Shown: in pieces, positions 10,701-21,287 of the stretch
How the letters are laid out: every line of letters begins with the position of its first letter
How positions within the stretch are numbered: position 1 is the stretch's first letter
Origin: Nelumbo lutea
Lineage: Eukaryota; Streptophyta; Magnoliopsida; Proteales; Nelumbonaceae
DNA length: 64,000 nt
Direction: 5' to 3'
Assembly: GCA_022828595.1 (NCBI GenBank)
Contig: JAKGHH010000002.1
Coordinates: 40,270,222-40,334,221 of the forward strand
Notes under the pieces: generated by a model
The model's database searches: none
What the model was told of the DNA's origin: nothing
What the model saw: only the letters and a program-made list of their open reading frames with translations
Translations under genes and position numbers: made by a program

Positions 10701-12816
10701 GGGATAGAAGAGCTAGGGACGGACTGAAAAGTACTTTGCTAGAAGTAATAAGAAATGAGTTAAGCACCCATAATTTAACGATGAACATAGCACTGAACAG
10801 AATGGAATGGAAAAACACAATTCATATAGCCAACCATATAGTTGGGACAAGGCTTAGATGGTGACTTGTCTTACACTCTTACCAACCTCTTCAATAACAA
10901 ACTCCCACAATTTTCATCCAGAAAATTTCAGCCAACCTATCTCCCTCCTCTCAAAATCTAAAAAAAAAAAAAAAGTACTTTCCTTGCAAGCTTCTCAAAC
11001 CAAGAGCCCCAGAGTCTTCCCAGCTTGGAATTTTTTCAACCACCACATTAATATCAATCTGAGATACCATGTATCTTCTCAGAAGAGGAAATCCAGTTGA
11101 TTGCAACTGTGCAATCTCCTTCCACCACAAAATTATTTCAGCACAAAGAATATGTAAATTTGAAACCATGAAATAGTGCCAACAATTTTGATAATGAGCA
11201 CTCTCTTCCAGCCAATAAAGAGTCAGTTGCCTACTTGCTGCTATTATTCTCTTATTCTTACAAGACCCGGTGCAATTTAATCAGGCTATTTGAGAAGTCT
11301 TTGGTAGTGCCCCCAGACTTGTAGTCTCTAATCTTTAATGATCCATCAAAGGATACTCCAACAGATGTAGGATCTTGTGTCAACTTGCGATCCAAGGTGC
11401 TTATGAAAGGAAATGAATCTTCAGATTTTTGAGAAGGAAACTTGATGGAGGAAAGAAAATTGGGAAGATCAAGAGGCTTAATTTTCTTGGACCCTTATTT
11501 TGAAGGATTTTAAAGACCTAAACTTTAATTGCTTCTGAAATGATTTGTAGAATATTCTGTCCCAATCCTTTGGTGATATGAAGACTGTAAAGTTGCATAG
11601 GAGTAGGGGTGCAAGTCGGGTTGCCTACTTGAAGAATTTACACAGCATCAGGCTGGGGCCCTCAGCCTGGACCTATTCAAACTTTAGAAAATGTTCAACC
11701 CAAGCCCGCCAATTTGCAGCCCTAAATAGGAGTCATACGATGCTCACCATGTAAGCTATGTACAAGGGACCTCAGGTCCCTCTAAGTCTCAATAGGATTA
11801 GAGTTAACCACAACTGCCAACCATTCTATTAGTCGCCATTCCTAGTCTGCAGAAAGGACTTGGTATTAAATGAACTATTCAGTATATGCATAGCTTTGTT
11901 CAGGTAGACCATGTCCAGAACAATGGCTATCTGCCTTTTTTTTTTGTCTGACAAAGATTGTTCTCTTTTTTACCTTTTCCTCCCCAGAATTTCTTGCAGT
12001 GATTAATGGGCTTCCAGGAATAACTTTTCCAAAAGGCATGTTCTACTGGCATGTCCTATAAAAACTTCCTGTAATCAGTTCAGTTAATCCATCCAACGAC
12101 CAACGATCTAGGTTCAAGAACCACCTAAAAGCAAGGTATCAACCCAAATTGTCATCGTCCACTGTATTACCCCAGAGGAACAAAAGGAAAAATACATAAC
12201 TACAGTAAAAATCAACCAAATTTTTGAAAGTGTAAGAAAAGAAAATTGATTTAAAAAAAGGGAAAAACTTAAAACGCAATAAGCAAAAGAACTCAAGAAT
12301 AAAAATCAGAAACCCAAAAATCAAAACAAACGAAGAAGTAGGTAACCCAGAGAAACAACTCATAAAGGCAATCAGATCTCTGATACGTTCGTATCTGCAA
12401 TGAGAAAGAGAATAAAAAAGAAACAGACTAGTTTTCCTCCAAGAAACACCTAACAATCTAAAAAATAATCAATCAAAACTTAACTTTACAAAACAAAAGA
12501 ATAAGAACAAGAAGAATGCTTACCAATATCGAACAGTCTTGCAGCCAGAACACTTCTTTCTGGCCGAATTGCCGCACATGGCGCATAACTGACCACCGCC
12601 ATCAACGGCGAGCATCTCCTCGCCAGTGCCCAGGCTGCCGTCACCCGTTGCCACCACTCCACCACCTCCTCCCCCTCCGTCGAAATTCGCGTCGACGACG
12701 AAATACTTGGATGCTGTATTCTTCACCAGGTGCAAAAACCCGAGAACAAATAGAAACGCAGTGAACACGAGCTGCAAGACCCAAGAGGGATCGAGGAAAA
12801 GACCCGAGACATGCAT
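7723..12816 (-). CDS. Ubiquitin-specific protease with MYND zinc finger, UBP18/19-like (5' part, exons 1-6)
   Basis: A cysteine deubiquitinase that removes ubiquitin from proteins. Exons read on minus: 12816-12524, 8911-8710, 8603-8515, 8310-8225, 8127-7965 and 7846-7723. All introns are GT-AG and the codon phases join. ATG at 12816 gives a short N-terminus, then a hydrophobic segment at residues 13-31 ([14 protein letters not shown]), so it is probably membrane-anchored. A Gly-rich linker follows, then a MYND finger at residues 78-115 with Cys78, 81, 89, 92, 98 and 102, His111 and Cys115. The Cys box [18 protein letters not shown] (catalytic Cys196) is intact, followed by [19 protein letters not shown] and [12 protein letters not shown]. 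The rest of the catalytic domain with its His box is not found to the left. Either intron 6 exceeds 7.7 kb and leaves the window, or the gene is truncated. MYND plus anchor plus UBP domain fits the plant UBP15-19 group; assignment to UBP18/19 rests on the N-terminus and is less sure. Confidence 0.9.
9158..9554. mobile_element. hAT-type non-autonomous element with GCTCG-rich arms
   Basis: It starts TAGGGGTGGCAACAAG and ends GAATCCACCCCTA. The flanking 8-base duplications are GCCCCAAG (9150-9157) and GCCCCAGG (9555-9562), one mismatch. The arms are built of GAGCTCGGCTCG repeats around an AT-rich core at 9285-9440. No ORF. It lies in UBP intron 1, at the edge of the next element's GGCAC-rich arm. 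Confidence 0.9.
9563..10267 (-). mobile_element. hAT-like non-autonomous element, AGGCGCAAGGCG family, copy A
   Basis: On minus it starts CAGTGTTTGAAAAGCACAAG at 10267 and ends near 9565 with the rough inverted end CTTTCAAAAGGCACAC. Over about 550 bases it matches the plus-strand sequence at 60422-60980 almost continuously (for example ATAAACTTAAATTTTAAAA and TAGGGTCTTAAATTCTTA). No coding capacity. I cannot fix the target duplication. Confidence 0.7.
10505..10885 (+). mobile_element. RTE-type LINE, 3' fragment
   Basis: The plus strand translates to [11 protein letters not shown], then, after a frame change, FGHVHRRSS and [16 protein letters not shown]. This is the C-terminus of RTE-clade ORF2. 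It ends with AGTTGGGACAAGGCTTAG, the usual RTE 3' end. Severely 5'-truncated and frameshifted. Confidence 0.8.
10886..11603 (-). other. UBP intron 1, weak retroelement-like coding traces
   Basis: Minus-strand open stretches at 10951-11169 ([13 protein letters not shown]) and 11260-11500 ([18 protein letters not shown]) look like broken retroelement protein, but I cannot place them in a family. A run of A at 10962-10975 may be a retroposon tail. Confidence 0.25.
11604..11724. mobile_element. Short hAT-type MITE, 121 bases
   Basis: It starts TAGGGGTGCAAGTCGGG and ends AATTTGCAGCCCTA. The 8-base flanks are CATAGGAG (11596-11603) and AATAGGAG (11725-11732), one mismatch. GC-rich arms with GGGCTTG-type repeats and no core. 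Confidence 0.8.
11733..12523. other. UBP intron 1, remainder
   Basis: AT-rich DNA without recognisable repeat or coding signal. It ends at the exon 1 splice donor, GT at 12523-12522. Confidence 0.5.
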
Positions 12817-12951
12817 CTACGCCTCCACCTTCTATCTATGTACTCAAATTTATAAACTTTCATGGATAAATTGGGAAACTCCCAGAAGCTGCGAGATCGG
12901 CCTGTTCCCCTCTCACACGCTGACTCTCTAGTTTCTTCTTCTCTGTCCCTT

Positions 12952-12991
<40 letters not shown>

Positions 12992-13110
12992 ATGTTGTTT
13001 GATTCCTTTATTTGTTATGTGGCCTATTGGTTTCCTAATTTGCAATTGCTTCGGTATTCCGAGGCTTTCCATGGAGAATGCCCCATATCGTTTTCTTGTC
13101 TGGGAATGAA
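12817..13110 (-). promoter_or_regulatory. UBP 5' leader and proximal promoter with long GA/CT tract
   Basis: The 300 bases upstream of the ATG at 12816 contain an uninterrupted CT tract (GA on the coding strand) at about 12956-12987. Such tracts are common in plant 5' leaders. I see no convincing TATA box at a fixed distance. Confidence 0.4.
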
Positions 13111-13120
13111 ACTGCCCCAC

Positions 13121-15438
13121 TAAGGGGTTTGAAGTGACTCACAGTCATCTGATTGGTATATTATTAACCAACAATTTCATCAAGGAAACATTATGTTTAA
13201 GAGTAATGGGCCCATGGGCCCATTCATTTAAGAGGGTGTTCTTTAGTGGGCCATTGGATTGGATAACATGGATTAGTTGAGTGCTTTGTTTATCCAAACA
13301 AGTCTCTCTCTTTGTGGTATGAACAGGACTTAGTAGTCTTCTTGCATGGCCAAAGAAAATTTTAGGGTTTTTGGACAAATGAGAGCTCAGGGTGAAGAAC
13401 CTCCAACCCACCTAATAATGCCTCTAATAATGGAAGAGGGGTCAAACTGTCAAAGAGAAAGCTTTTGAAGAAGAGTCATATGTGAGTGGCTTAAGGCAAT
13501 TAGAAAAAATTGTAGTGGGAAGTTGAAGGAGAATAATGTGACTGATCACCTGATTAGAATAAATGCCAGAATCCAATAAGGGCCCTCACCATGGAACCTG
13601 AGGGGAAGTTCTAAATAAAATTTCTGATTTTCTTTTAATAACTTTACCTTCTATATTTCTGATTTTCTTTTACCTTCTATAGTTAAGTTGATAACTGTAC
13701 TAACAATGCATGTCAAGTTCAAGGTTTTAAAAGGTTGAAGGAATAGTTTAGACAGAATGGCCAAAATGGTGAGGCATAAACTTTAAGCGGTTGTGAGGCA
13801 TTAAGAAAAAGATTAGTTTAAGTTTATAAATTATACATAACATAGAAGTTCATGAGAAACGAGTTATAACCTTTAAGAACTATACAAGATGGTTACTAAT
13901 CAACTAACAATCATAATCCTTTTTTTTTTCCATTAAAGTCATGGTCACCCAACAACTAAAAATAATAATTAAATTAGCTGATTTGATTTGTGCAAAAAAA
14001 AAAACAATAAAAAGAAAAAAAAAATCCGTTAGGAAGAGATATGAGAAAAAGAACAAACTTGGGGTGTTATTAGTTAGAATAATAAGAAAGAAATCCTACT
14101 TGATTTAACCAAGAGAAACATTAAGAGAAATTAATAATAAGAAAGAAACCCTTTTTTGAACTGAACTCTCCTAAAACATTGAGATATCAATTCATCCTAT
14201 TGGCTTTTAAATTTTACTCTTTTATTTGGCCCATACTAACCAAGGTGCCTCTCTCATATATTCCGAACTATAAAATACATAAAATATATTTTTGTATTAA
14301 ATCGCTAAATAACCATTGATCATTGATGCCTACACCTTTTGGCAAACTAGGATACATGTTGTTGACCCCGATTAACCAAACTTCTTACAAATTTTCCTTC
14401 AATTTTCTGAGCCTTTATTATTCTTTATCAAACCAAACACAGCCTGAGAGGATATTGTTTCCATGTCTTCCTATAGTTGGGTGATATTAAAGTACACATA
14501 AGGGTTATTGGGTAGACAACCTAAATAACATAAGACATTAGACAAAAATGGATTGTGTTTTCCTTGTTATATTCAATTATTTTTGGTTTTTGTGAGGAAC
14601 AACCTTTGATAAGATGGCACCGAATAGAATGGAATGGTGAAACTAGATTAATGTAACTAACCCTATATAGCTGGGACAAGGCTTAGAGCCTTCCAATTGA
14701 TATTGCTTTTCTCATTTCCTTCAAATGAATGTTTTACAAAATTCATTACAAAATTATGTTCAAACAATATAAATTATGATTTCCTGGATTATTCAATCTA
14801 AATGTTTTTCAAATAACAAAAATCTAACATTAAAAATGAAACATTATTTAAATATTTCAATAACTAAATATATTAAATAACAAAGTATTAAAATAAATAT
14901 TTTAAATCAATTGATTATATATTTTAAATATCTATTGAATAAATTTCAATTATAATAAATAGATTAAGATTTTAAATATTTAGTTAAATAACTAAATATT
15001 TTAAATAAAGAAATATTTAACATAACTAGATTTTAAATAGTTAAAATAACAAAATTATGTATTAATAGTACTATAATTTTGTGGATTATTTAAATGATGA
15101 TATTATTTCAATAAATAAATAATATTGTAAGTAACTAGTTTCATTTATACCAATTAATAATTATAGAAAATAACTTTCAAAAAAATATTTTTTATCAATA
15201 ATAATTTTAGCAACTTAATCTATATACACTAAAATTAATATTTATTGTATTTCAGTGATTATTTATGGTTTTTTGTGATAAATATATTTTCAATAATTAT
15301 GTATAAATCTATTTTTGTTTTGTTATTTAATAGAAAATTTTCAATAATTATTGGAGTTTAAACTACTATTTTTTAGCTTTTTAAATTTAATTTATTGCGA
15401 ATTTTTGCTATAAATTTTTATTATTTATTGAAGATTAA
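13121..15438. other. AT-rich intergenic DNA
   Basis: No gene is visible. The AT content is very high from about 14750 to 15400. The only recognisable piece is the RTE tail listed separately. A short CAAGGTTTTAAAAGG motif at 13734 resembles a hAT end but has no partner. Confidence 0.5.
14610..14692 (+). mobile_element. RTE-type LINE, 3' tail only
   Basis: It contains AATAGAATGGAATGGTGAAA and ends with TAGCTGGGACAAGGCTTAG, matching the 3' ends of the RTE copies at 10505-10885 and 41850-41925. Confidence 0.7.
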
Positions 15439-15894
15439 AGTATTGTTCATGAGTTGGTCCGATTTAATTATAGGTTGTCTGGCCAACCAAATCGACCTGG
15501 TCAAGTTGGGGAATTGGTCACTCAGGTTATATGAACTTGGGTCAATTTTCGATTTGGTTGGTCAGTTCAAAATATTTAAACTTAAAAATTTAAATTTAAA
15601 AATTAAATTTAAATTAAAAAAAATACAATGGCAATATTAAAAAATAAATTTAAAAATTAAATTTATGACATAAAATACTTTAGCCTGAGAAATATTGGAA
15701 TTTTCCTACTTTTTTGTATTAAAAATATATATATAAAATATAAAATATTAATATATATGGTTAGGTTGTTCGATTTTAGTTGGTTTTCAAATGGCTAAAG
15801 TGAAATTGATCCAACCCAATCGAGTTGTGAAATTGTTGAACCAAAGCCGACTAGAAATACTAGAAAACGGGTTGGTCAATTTCATTAGTTTGAT
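15439..15894. mobile_element. hAT-like element of the TTGTTCATC family, partial
   Basis: The left end reads TATTGTTCATGAGTTGGTCC. The arms are made of GGTTGG/CCAACC repeats around an AT-rich core containing TTGGAATTTTCCTACTT, as in the copies at 20836-21287 and 35321-35826. The right end is unclear because another hAT element begins immediately after it. Confidence 0.5.
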
Positions 15895-16487
15895 TAGGAA
15901 TGGCAACGGGGTGGGGCAGGGACGAAAAGCCTCTCCCCATCCTTGCCTCCGCAAAAATCCCCATCCACATCCCTGTCCCCATCCACATCTCCATGGGGAT
16001 CCCCGCTTCCCGTGATTCTTTATAATGTCAACTACTATGTTTTTATTTTCTATTTTATTTAAAAAATAAAAATAAAATAATTAAATTTACAATCATATTA
16101 GAAAATATTCAAAATATTCACATATTTTGAATCATAAACGTGGTACCAAATCAAGTGTTATTTATCAAAATTCATGGGCGGATTTTGATTGGTCAAAACT
16201 CTTCCCATACCATATCTTTTTCGCATCATAGACTTTCCCATCTTTAAAATTATTAACATATAAGCGTATGTGTACATACATATATAAACATATGCATATA
16301 CATACATATATATTAGCAGGGATCCCATGGGGCAGGGATCAAGGTCCCCTTGGGGCAAGGAGTGCACTCCCCATCCCCGCCAATGGGAATGAAAATTTCC
16401 CCATATCTGTCCCCATAGAGGGAAAATCATCCCCATATGGGGCATATCCCCACAGGGATCAGGGAATGGGGAAAATTGTCATCCTTA
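15895..16487. mobile_element. hAT-like non-autonomous element with GGGGATCCCC-rich arms
   Basis: It starts TAGGAATGGCAACGGGG and ends GGGGAAAATTGTCATCCTTA. The arms consist of CCCCATCC / GGGGATGGGG repeats flanking an AT-rich core. Flanking 8-mers AGTTTGAT (15887-15894) and TGCTTGAT (16488-16495) agree at 6 of 8 positions. Short open frames across it are not genes. Confidence 0.7.
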
Positions 16488-16495
16488 TGCTTGAT

Positions 16496-17215
16496 AAACA
16501 ACCCTATCTAAAATTAATTATTGTTATTTTTGTATTGTAAAAAAATTATTAAAAGTAGTATATAAAATATAAATGATTATTAATTATTATATAAAAAAAA
16601 AATTGTATACTCTTATGTGTTTCTATTGTTTATCTTTAATTTAACAAATCACGTACATCGCATAGGTCCCCGCTAGTAATTCATTAAAAGATTCCAACAT
16701 GAAAGCGTACCCTCTTACTCTTATGAAACATTATACTCATGCCATATAATGATGGTGGGGACTTCTAATGTTGGGTATGGGCTTCAAATGGATTGGATCC
16801 AATGAGATAAATAGACCCATATTTAATTCTTCAAATTTCGATTCAATTCAAATTCCAATATTGAACATTGAATACTTTTAAAGTTAAGCTTTTGTGCTTG
16901 AGAATACACACCTATTGATGCCATGGCGATGCCTAGATTCTAATATTTTGAAAGTTTAAAGAATTAGAAATGGTAAAAGAGATATTTTGATTATTTTGCC
17001 AGACATACTTCTAACAAGGAGGTCTTAGGTGTCATTCCATTGCATTCACCTTTCACCAAAACACTATTGACAAAAATGCTATGAAAAGTTGTGATTTTCT
17101 ATCTTTTTTGACATCCAAATACATAGTTGTTCTCAAACTTGAATGTTGAGTTTTGAGAAAAGACAACTAAAAATTTTACCCCAAGCAATACAATGATTGG
17201 TTAATAATCTATACA
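16496..17215. other. Intergenic DNA with a Helitron-type 3' terminus at about 16672
   Basis: ACGTACATCGCATAGGTCCCCGCTAGT at about 16650-16676, written here as hairpin plus CTAGT, resembles the plant Helitron 3' end (CGTGC-ATC-GCACG hairpin, then CTAGT). The hairpin is degenerate and I find no 5' partner. The rest holds nothing I recognise. Confidence 0.4.
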
Positions 17216-17997
17216 TCTATACAACTATTAAAAGTGTGAATAAGGGGGTGGAACTTATGTTTGACTAAAATACCCTATTTTTTTTATTCGATTGTTCTAT
17301 AAATAAGAACAAAAAATGTAATTTGAACAACCACCTTTCTCCTTATTTAAATCCCTCATTTAGTCTTATATTTAAGGAAATAACTCCCACCGGAATTCAA
17401 TGAATTGTATCTTTACTAAAATGTCCCTATTTGTGAATTTACTCAATCTCTAATTGTGAGAGCACAAAATGTAATTTGAATATTTCTCCTCATTTAATTC
17501 CTTGTATTAAATCTTATATTTAGGATATTAATTATAATTCTTTCATTGAATTCTATATTTAGAATCAATATTAAAGAAAAATAAGTGTGACAAAGAATAT
17601 TTATTTTTATTGATGATAGAAATTAAATACAAATTTAAAACTAAGGCAAAAAATATAGTTGTTTTCCTATTTGGTGGCAATTGACGAATCAACAATTCAA
17701 CATTTTTGGGTCAAATGTGTAAATTCTTGATGTCATAATTAAATAATTATGAAATTTAAAAATGGATGAAAACACACATAAGTATAAAAATACAAAAAAA
17801 AAATTGTCAATAACATTTGGACACGTCTCTAACATGGCATGTTCAGCATATTAAACAAAAATAAGTGTGAAAAACAAGAATATTTTTTATAAACATAAAA
17901 ATATAAACAAATTATAGAAAATTTTTAAAACATATTATTTACTATCATTATCATCATAAAAAAAATCCCATGTGCAAAGCACGTGCAGACTTACTAG
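17216..17997 (+). mobile_element. Non-autonomous Helitron
   Basis: The 5' end is TCTATACAACTATTAAAAG, preceded by A. The 3' end is CTAG at 17994-17997, preceded about 12 bases earlier by the hairpin CATGTGC-AAA-GCACGTG (7-base stem with one G-T pair). Both ends fit plant Helitrons, which have no inverted ends or target duplication. The base after CTAG is A, not the expected T. No coding capacity. Confidence 0.7.
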
Positions 17998-18000
17998 ATA

Positions 18001-18356
18001 CGTTGAAAAAGATGAAATGATAGGAAATGAATAAAATGAAATAACTTATAAAAGAAATATAAAAGTGATTGAACAACATTAAGAAAATAAATAAACCATT
18101 AATAAACACTAAAATAATTATTAAATAAGTAAGTAATAATAATAATTAACTATATAATATATAATTAATTAGTATATAATAATTACAAAGCATAATAATA
18201 ATTCACTAGTAACTATGATAAATAACAATATTTATATAATACTAATAAAGTGTTTGTGTTAACAATAATTGGCATTATTATTAACAAAACATTAATAACA
18301 TATAATAAAAATAATATAATATGATTAAAATAATAATATAAATTAATAAATTAATA
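18001..18356. other. AT-rich spacer
   Basis: Almost entirely A and T, with TAATAAT-type low-complexity sequence. No feature seen. Confidence 0.5.
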
Positions 18357-18361
18357 TATAT

Positions 18362-18964
18362 TGATGAGGGGTGATTTGGCTCGACCTGATAAGTAGGGGA
18401 CACATGGATGTAGCCCACCAACTAGATGATGATTCAGCACTACGGTCACCTCGGCAAGTCAAGTCACTTCGGGAGTCCCGGTCACCTCGAATAGCATCGA
18501 ACTCCAGGCACCCCAGATGGCTGAGACTAACAAAGAGACATGAAGAAGATTGTAAAAGATCGCTAGCTGTCTCCGAGCTCTCTGGGATCATGATGTGGAA
18601 CTATAGGCCTTATCCTCATCCCGCCCGATTTGGATGGAGACGATGAGCCTTATCGGTCGGTATGTTATCCACCTCCTGGAGCAGAACAGACTCCTATCAC
18701 CCTGTCCGAAGATCCCAGAGAAATCTCCTTGGGGCTCACGACAACTCAACTATATAAGGGCGCGATTAAGTGCATTCTAGCTCTCTACTTACTGATTTCC
18801 CTCTCGCATCTACCTACTGAGTACTAACTTAACCATCAGAGTGACCTCGACGAGTTACTCACTCTGGGTTCTCTGATCCCTCTTTCTTGCAGTTCAAACG
18901 ATCCACTTGGCAACTGATGTCCGAGCTGCCTTACGGCTAGGAGCATCTAGATCACACACGATCA
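18362..18964 (+). repeat. Solo LTR of a Gypsy-type retrotransposon
   Basis: It begins TGATGAGGGGTGATTTGG, ends ACACACGATCA, and is flanked by a perfect 5-base duplication, TATAT (18357-18361 and 18965-18969). Start and end align with the LTRs of the Gypsy element at 23056-28078 (TAATGAAGGGTGATTTGAC; CGCACCATCA). No internal region remains, so it is the product of LTR-LTR recombination. GC-rich against a strongly AT-rich background. Confidence 0.92.
18749..18760 (+). promoter_or_regulatory. TATA box of the solo LTR
   Basis: ACTATATAAGGG lies about two thirds of the way into the LTR, where the U3 promoter of an LTR retrotransposon is expected. Confidence 0.6.
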
Positions 18965-18969
18965 TATAT

Positions 18970-19648
18970 AATAGCTATATTTTAATATATTTTGATTTGA
19001 ATATAATGTTATGAAAATATTACGAGTTTAATGATATTTTATTATTTTCAAATAATAATAATAATAATAATTAGAAGATCACAATAAAATCATAGAAAAT
19101 GTAATAATCTATAAATAAAATAAAAATAACATAATTTTATTTGAATAATTTATTTTATAATATTATCTAAATATTATTTCACTAAAATATTTAATAAAAT
19201 TTTCTAATCATTATTGTTTAAGAACATACTATTATTAAATAAATATTATTACTAAATAATATTATTTACTTAAATAAAGAAATATTATTATGTACTAATT
19301 CATTAATAATAAACATTTAATAAAAAATTTATTTATTAAGTAATGATAATCATATTATTATTTTATTATTATAACTATTATTAAATAAATATTATTACAT
19401 TGGATGGGTCAATGGAAAGTGACCTTAAGTGGGATGTTTAGTGCCCATTTGGGAGGTCTAGCTTTCGTGTAGCGGCAGACTTTTTGTGTAGTGTGACTCA
19501 AAGAAATTTGAAATGTTGTGAAATTCTATTTGTTTAAAATTTGTAAAGCTAGAAATAACATTAGATGAGCCAAAAAATTCAACTTTGCGGTAAAACTAGG
19601 AAGCGGCCTTGTTAACGTAACTCAATTACTACAAAATCCCTCTCAATT
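18970..19648. other. AT-rich spacer
   Basis: Low-complexity AT to about 19400, then 240 bases of mixed sequence without an ORF or repeat I recognise. Confidence 0.5.
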
Positions 19649-19815
19649 AGGGGTGACCATAAGCTAAGCTTTTCACGAGCGATTTGAGCTTGGCTCAATT
19701 TAAACTGAGCTTTGAGCCAAGCTCAAGCCTGATATATCGGCTCATTTGCTAATCAAGTTGAGCTCCAGCCTAGTGAAGCTTGGCTCATGAGGCTCGCAAG
19801 CCTAATCGAGCCAAG
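19649..19815. mobile_element. hAT-like element, left arm only (GAGCTTGGCTC repeats)
   Basis: It starts TAGGGGTGACCATAAGC and shows the same GAGCTCGGCTC-type arm as the element at 9158-9554, including CTTTTCACGAGC. No right arm follows in the AT-rich DNA. Confidence 0.5.
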
Positions 19816-19819
19816 TATA

Positions 19820-20663
19820 TTAAATAGATAATTTTTTATTATATACATAATTTCATTGTTAATTTTGTAAAATATTAAATTAGTGTTAATTTGAATAATA
19901 TGTTATAATTATTTTTCTAGTTTTAAAAAAAAATTTAAATTAATTACATAATTTCATTATTTTAAATATTTAAAATTTAGTTATGTTATATTTCGTTAGT
20001 TAAAATATTTAGTTATTTAAATGTTTAAATAATATATAAAATATGTAAAATTTTTCGTTATTGAATTTTATTTCTATTAAAGTTATTATATAATGTTAAA
20101 TATTTTGTTATATAACCATTTAGCTATTTTAATATTTTGATATTTAGTTCATGAAATATTTAAATAATATTTTATTTTTTATTGTTAAATTTTTATTATT
20201 TGAATAACATTTAAACTGATTAATCCAAAAAACCCTAATTTATATTGTTAGTACATAACTTCATGATGTACTTTGTAAAAATATAAAAATATTGATAATA
20301 TGAATATTATCAAATCAATTATAATTATTTTAAAGTTATTATATTATTTTTTAGAATATTTAAATGATTTTTAAATTTTCTAATTCAAACTTCTTTAGAA
20401 AGATATAGATAAAAAGTGGGGGACAGGATAAAGAGGAATAGAAGATAATTTAGGAGAAAGTGGAGGATAATGGGGGAGGTAGTTTAGGAGAAATCTTAGA
20501 CAATATTATTTATGTTACTACGTGTGGGGGAGAGAGAGAGATTTTAGACAATTTTTATGGAGAAGGAGAGCATCTCATTGGTTGTTTAAAAAATGACATG
20601 GAATAAAAAATATAAAAATTAAAAAATTGAGAAAATTTAGACTGTTGTGTTTTAGTGTATATA
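19820..20663 (-). mobile_element. AT-rich Helitron-like unit, 5' part on minus
   Basis: 20160-20663 aligns with 28110-28665 over about 500 bases, including GGAGAGCATCTCATTGGTT and AAAAAATGACATG. On the minus strand it begins TATATACACTAAAACACAAC and continues into AATTTTCTC and CAATGAGATGCTCTCC, a layout seen at the 5' end of plant Helitrons. It abuts the 3' terminus at 20664-20690. Confidence 0.4.
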
Positions 20664-20835
20664 CTAGTGGGATCCGTGTGATACACGGGATTTGCTAAGG
20701 AAATCTAAATAATAAAACATAAGAGCATACAATTGTTTTATATTTCTAACTTTTTAAATAATGATTTATTATTTATATTTTATAATACTTTTAATAACTT
20801 TTTATAATACAAAAATAACAATAATTTATTTCAGC

Positions 20836-21287
20836 TAAGCATGTTCATCGAAGTCATGAAACCAACCAACTCAAATTGAATTGCTCAGTTTCTAATATTT
20901 CCCATTGAAATTGGGCTTAGTTTCGCTGTGGCCATTTATAAATTGACCAAAATCGAATGACCCAATCACACACACACACACATATATATATATTTTAAAT
21001 ATAATTTTTTAATATGGGAAAGTGGGGAATTCCCAAATTTCTTAGTCTTAAATATTTTATATTATAAATTTATTTTATAATAATGTTAAGGTAATTTTTA
21101 AATTTTAAAATTAAGTTTTCAATGTAATATTTTAAACCAATTGAGCAAACTGAAAATCAACCCTAATCAACACAACCCGATTTAGTTGGTTTTCACTAAT
21201 GGTCAATAGCCTACAACCTGACCATGTCGGTTTGGTTGGCCAAATAGCCTACAACCGAACTAAACCAAGCCGTGATAAACACTCCTA
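20836..21287. mobile_element. hAT-like element of the TTGTTCATC family
   Basis: It starts TAAGCATGTTCATCGAAG and ends GTGATAAACACTCCTA. The 8-base flanks ATTTCAGC and ATTTAATC agree at 6 of 8. The core AATATGGGAAAGTGGGGAAT is shared with the copy at 35321-35826. Arms of GGTTGGCCAA repeats. Confidence 0.75.

Noticed and set aside
12516..12931. Plus-strand open frames of 82 and 101 codons
   Set aside because: They lie over UBP exon 1, which has MYND residues, correct phase and a donor on the minus strand; the plus frames are shadows.
16158..16540. Overlapping frames rich in Met, Gly and Pro
   Set aside because: Made of CCCCATGG repeats in the arms of a hAT-like element.
18371..18827. Open frames in GC-rich DNA at 18.4-18.8 kb
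   Set aside because: They fall inside the solo LTR with TG...CA ends and a target duplication.
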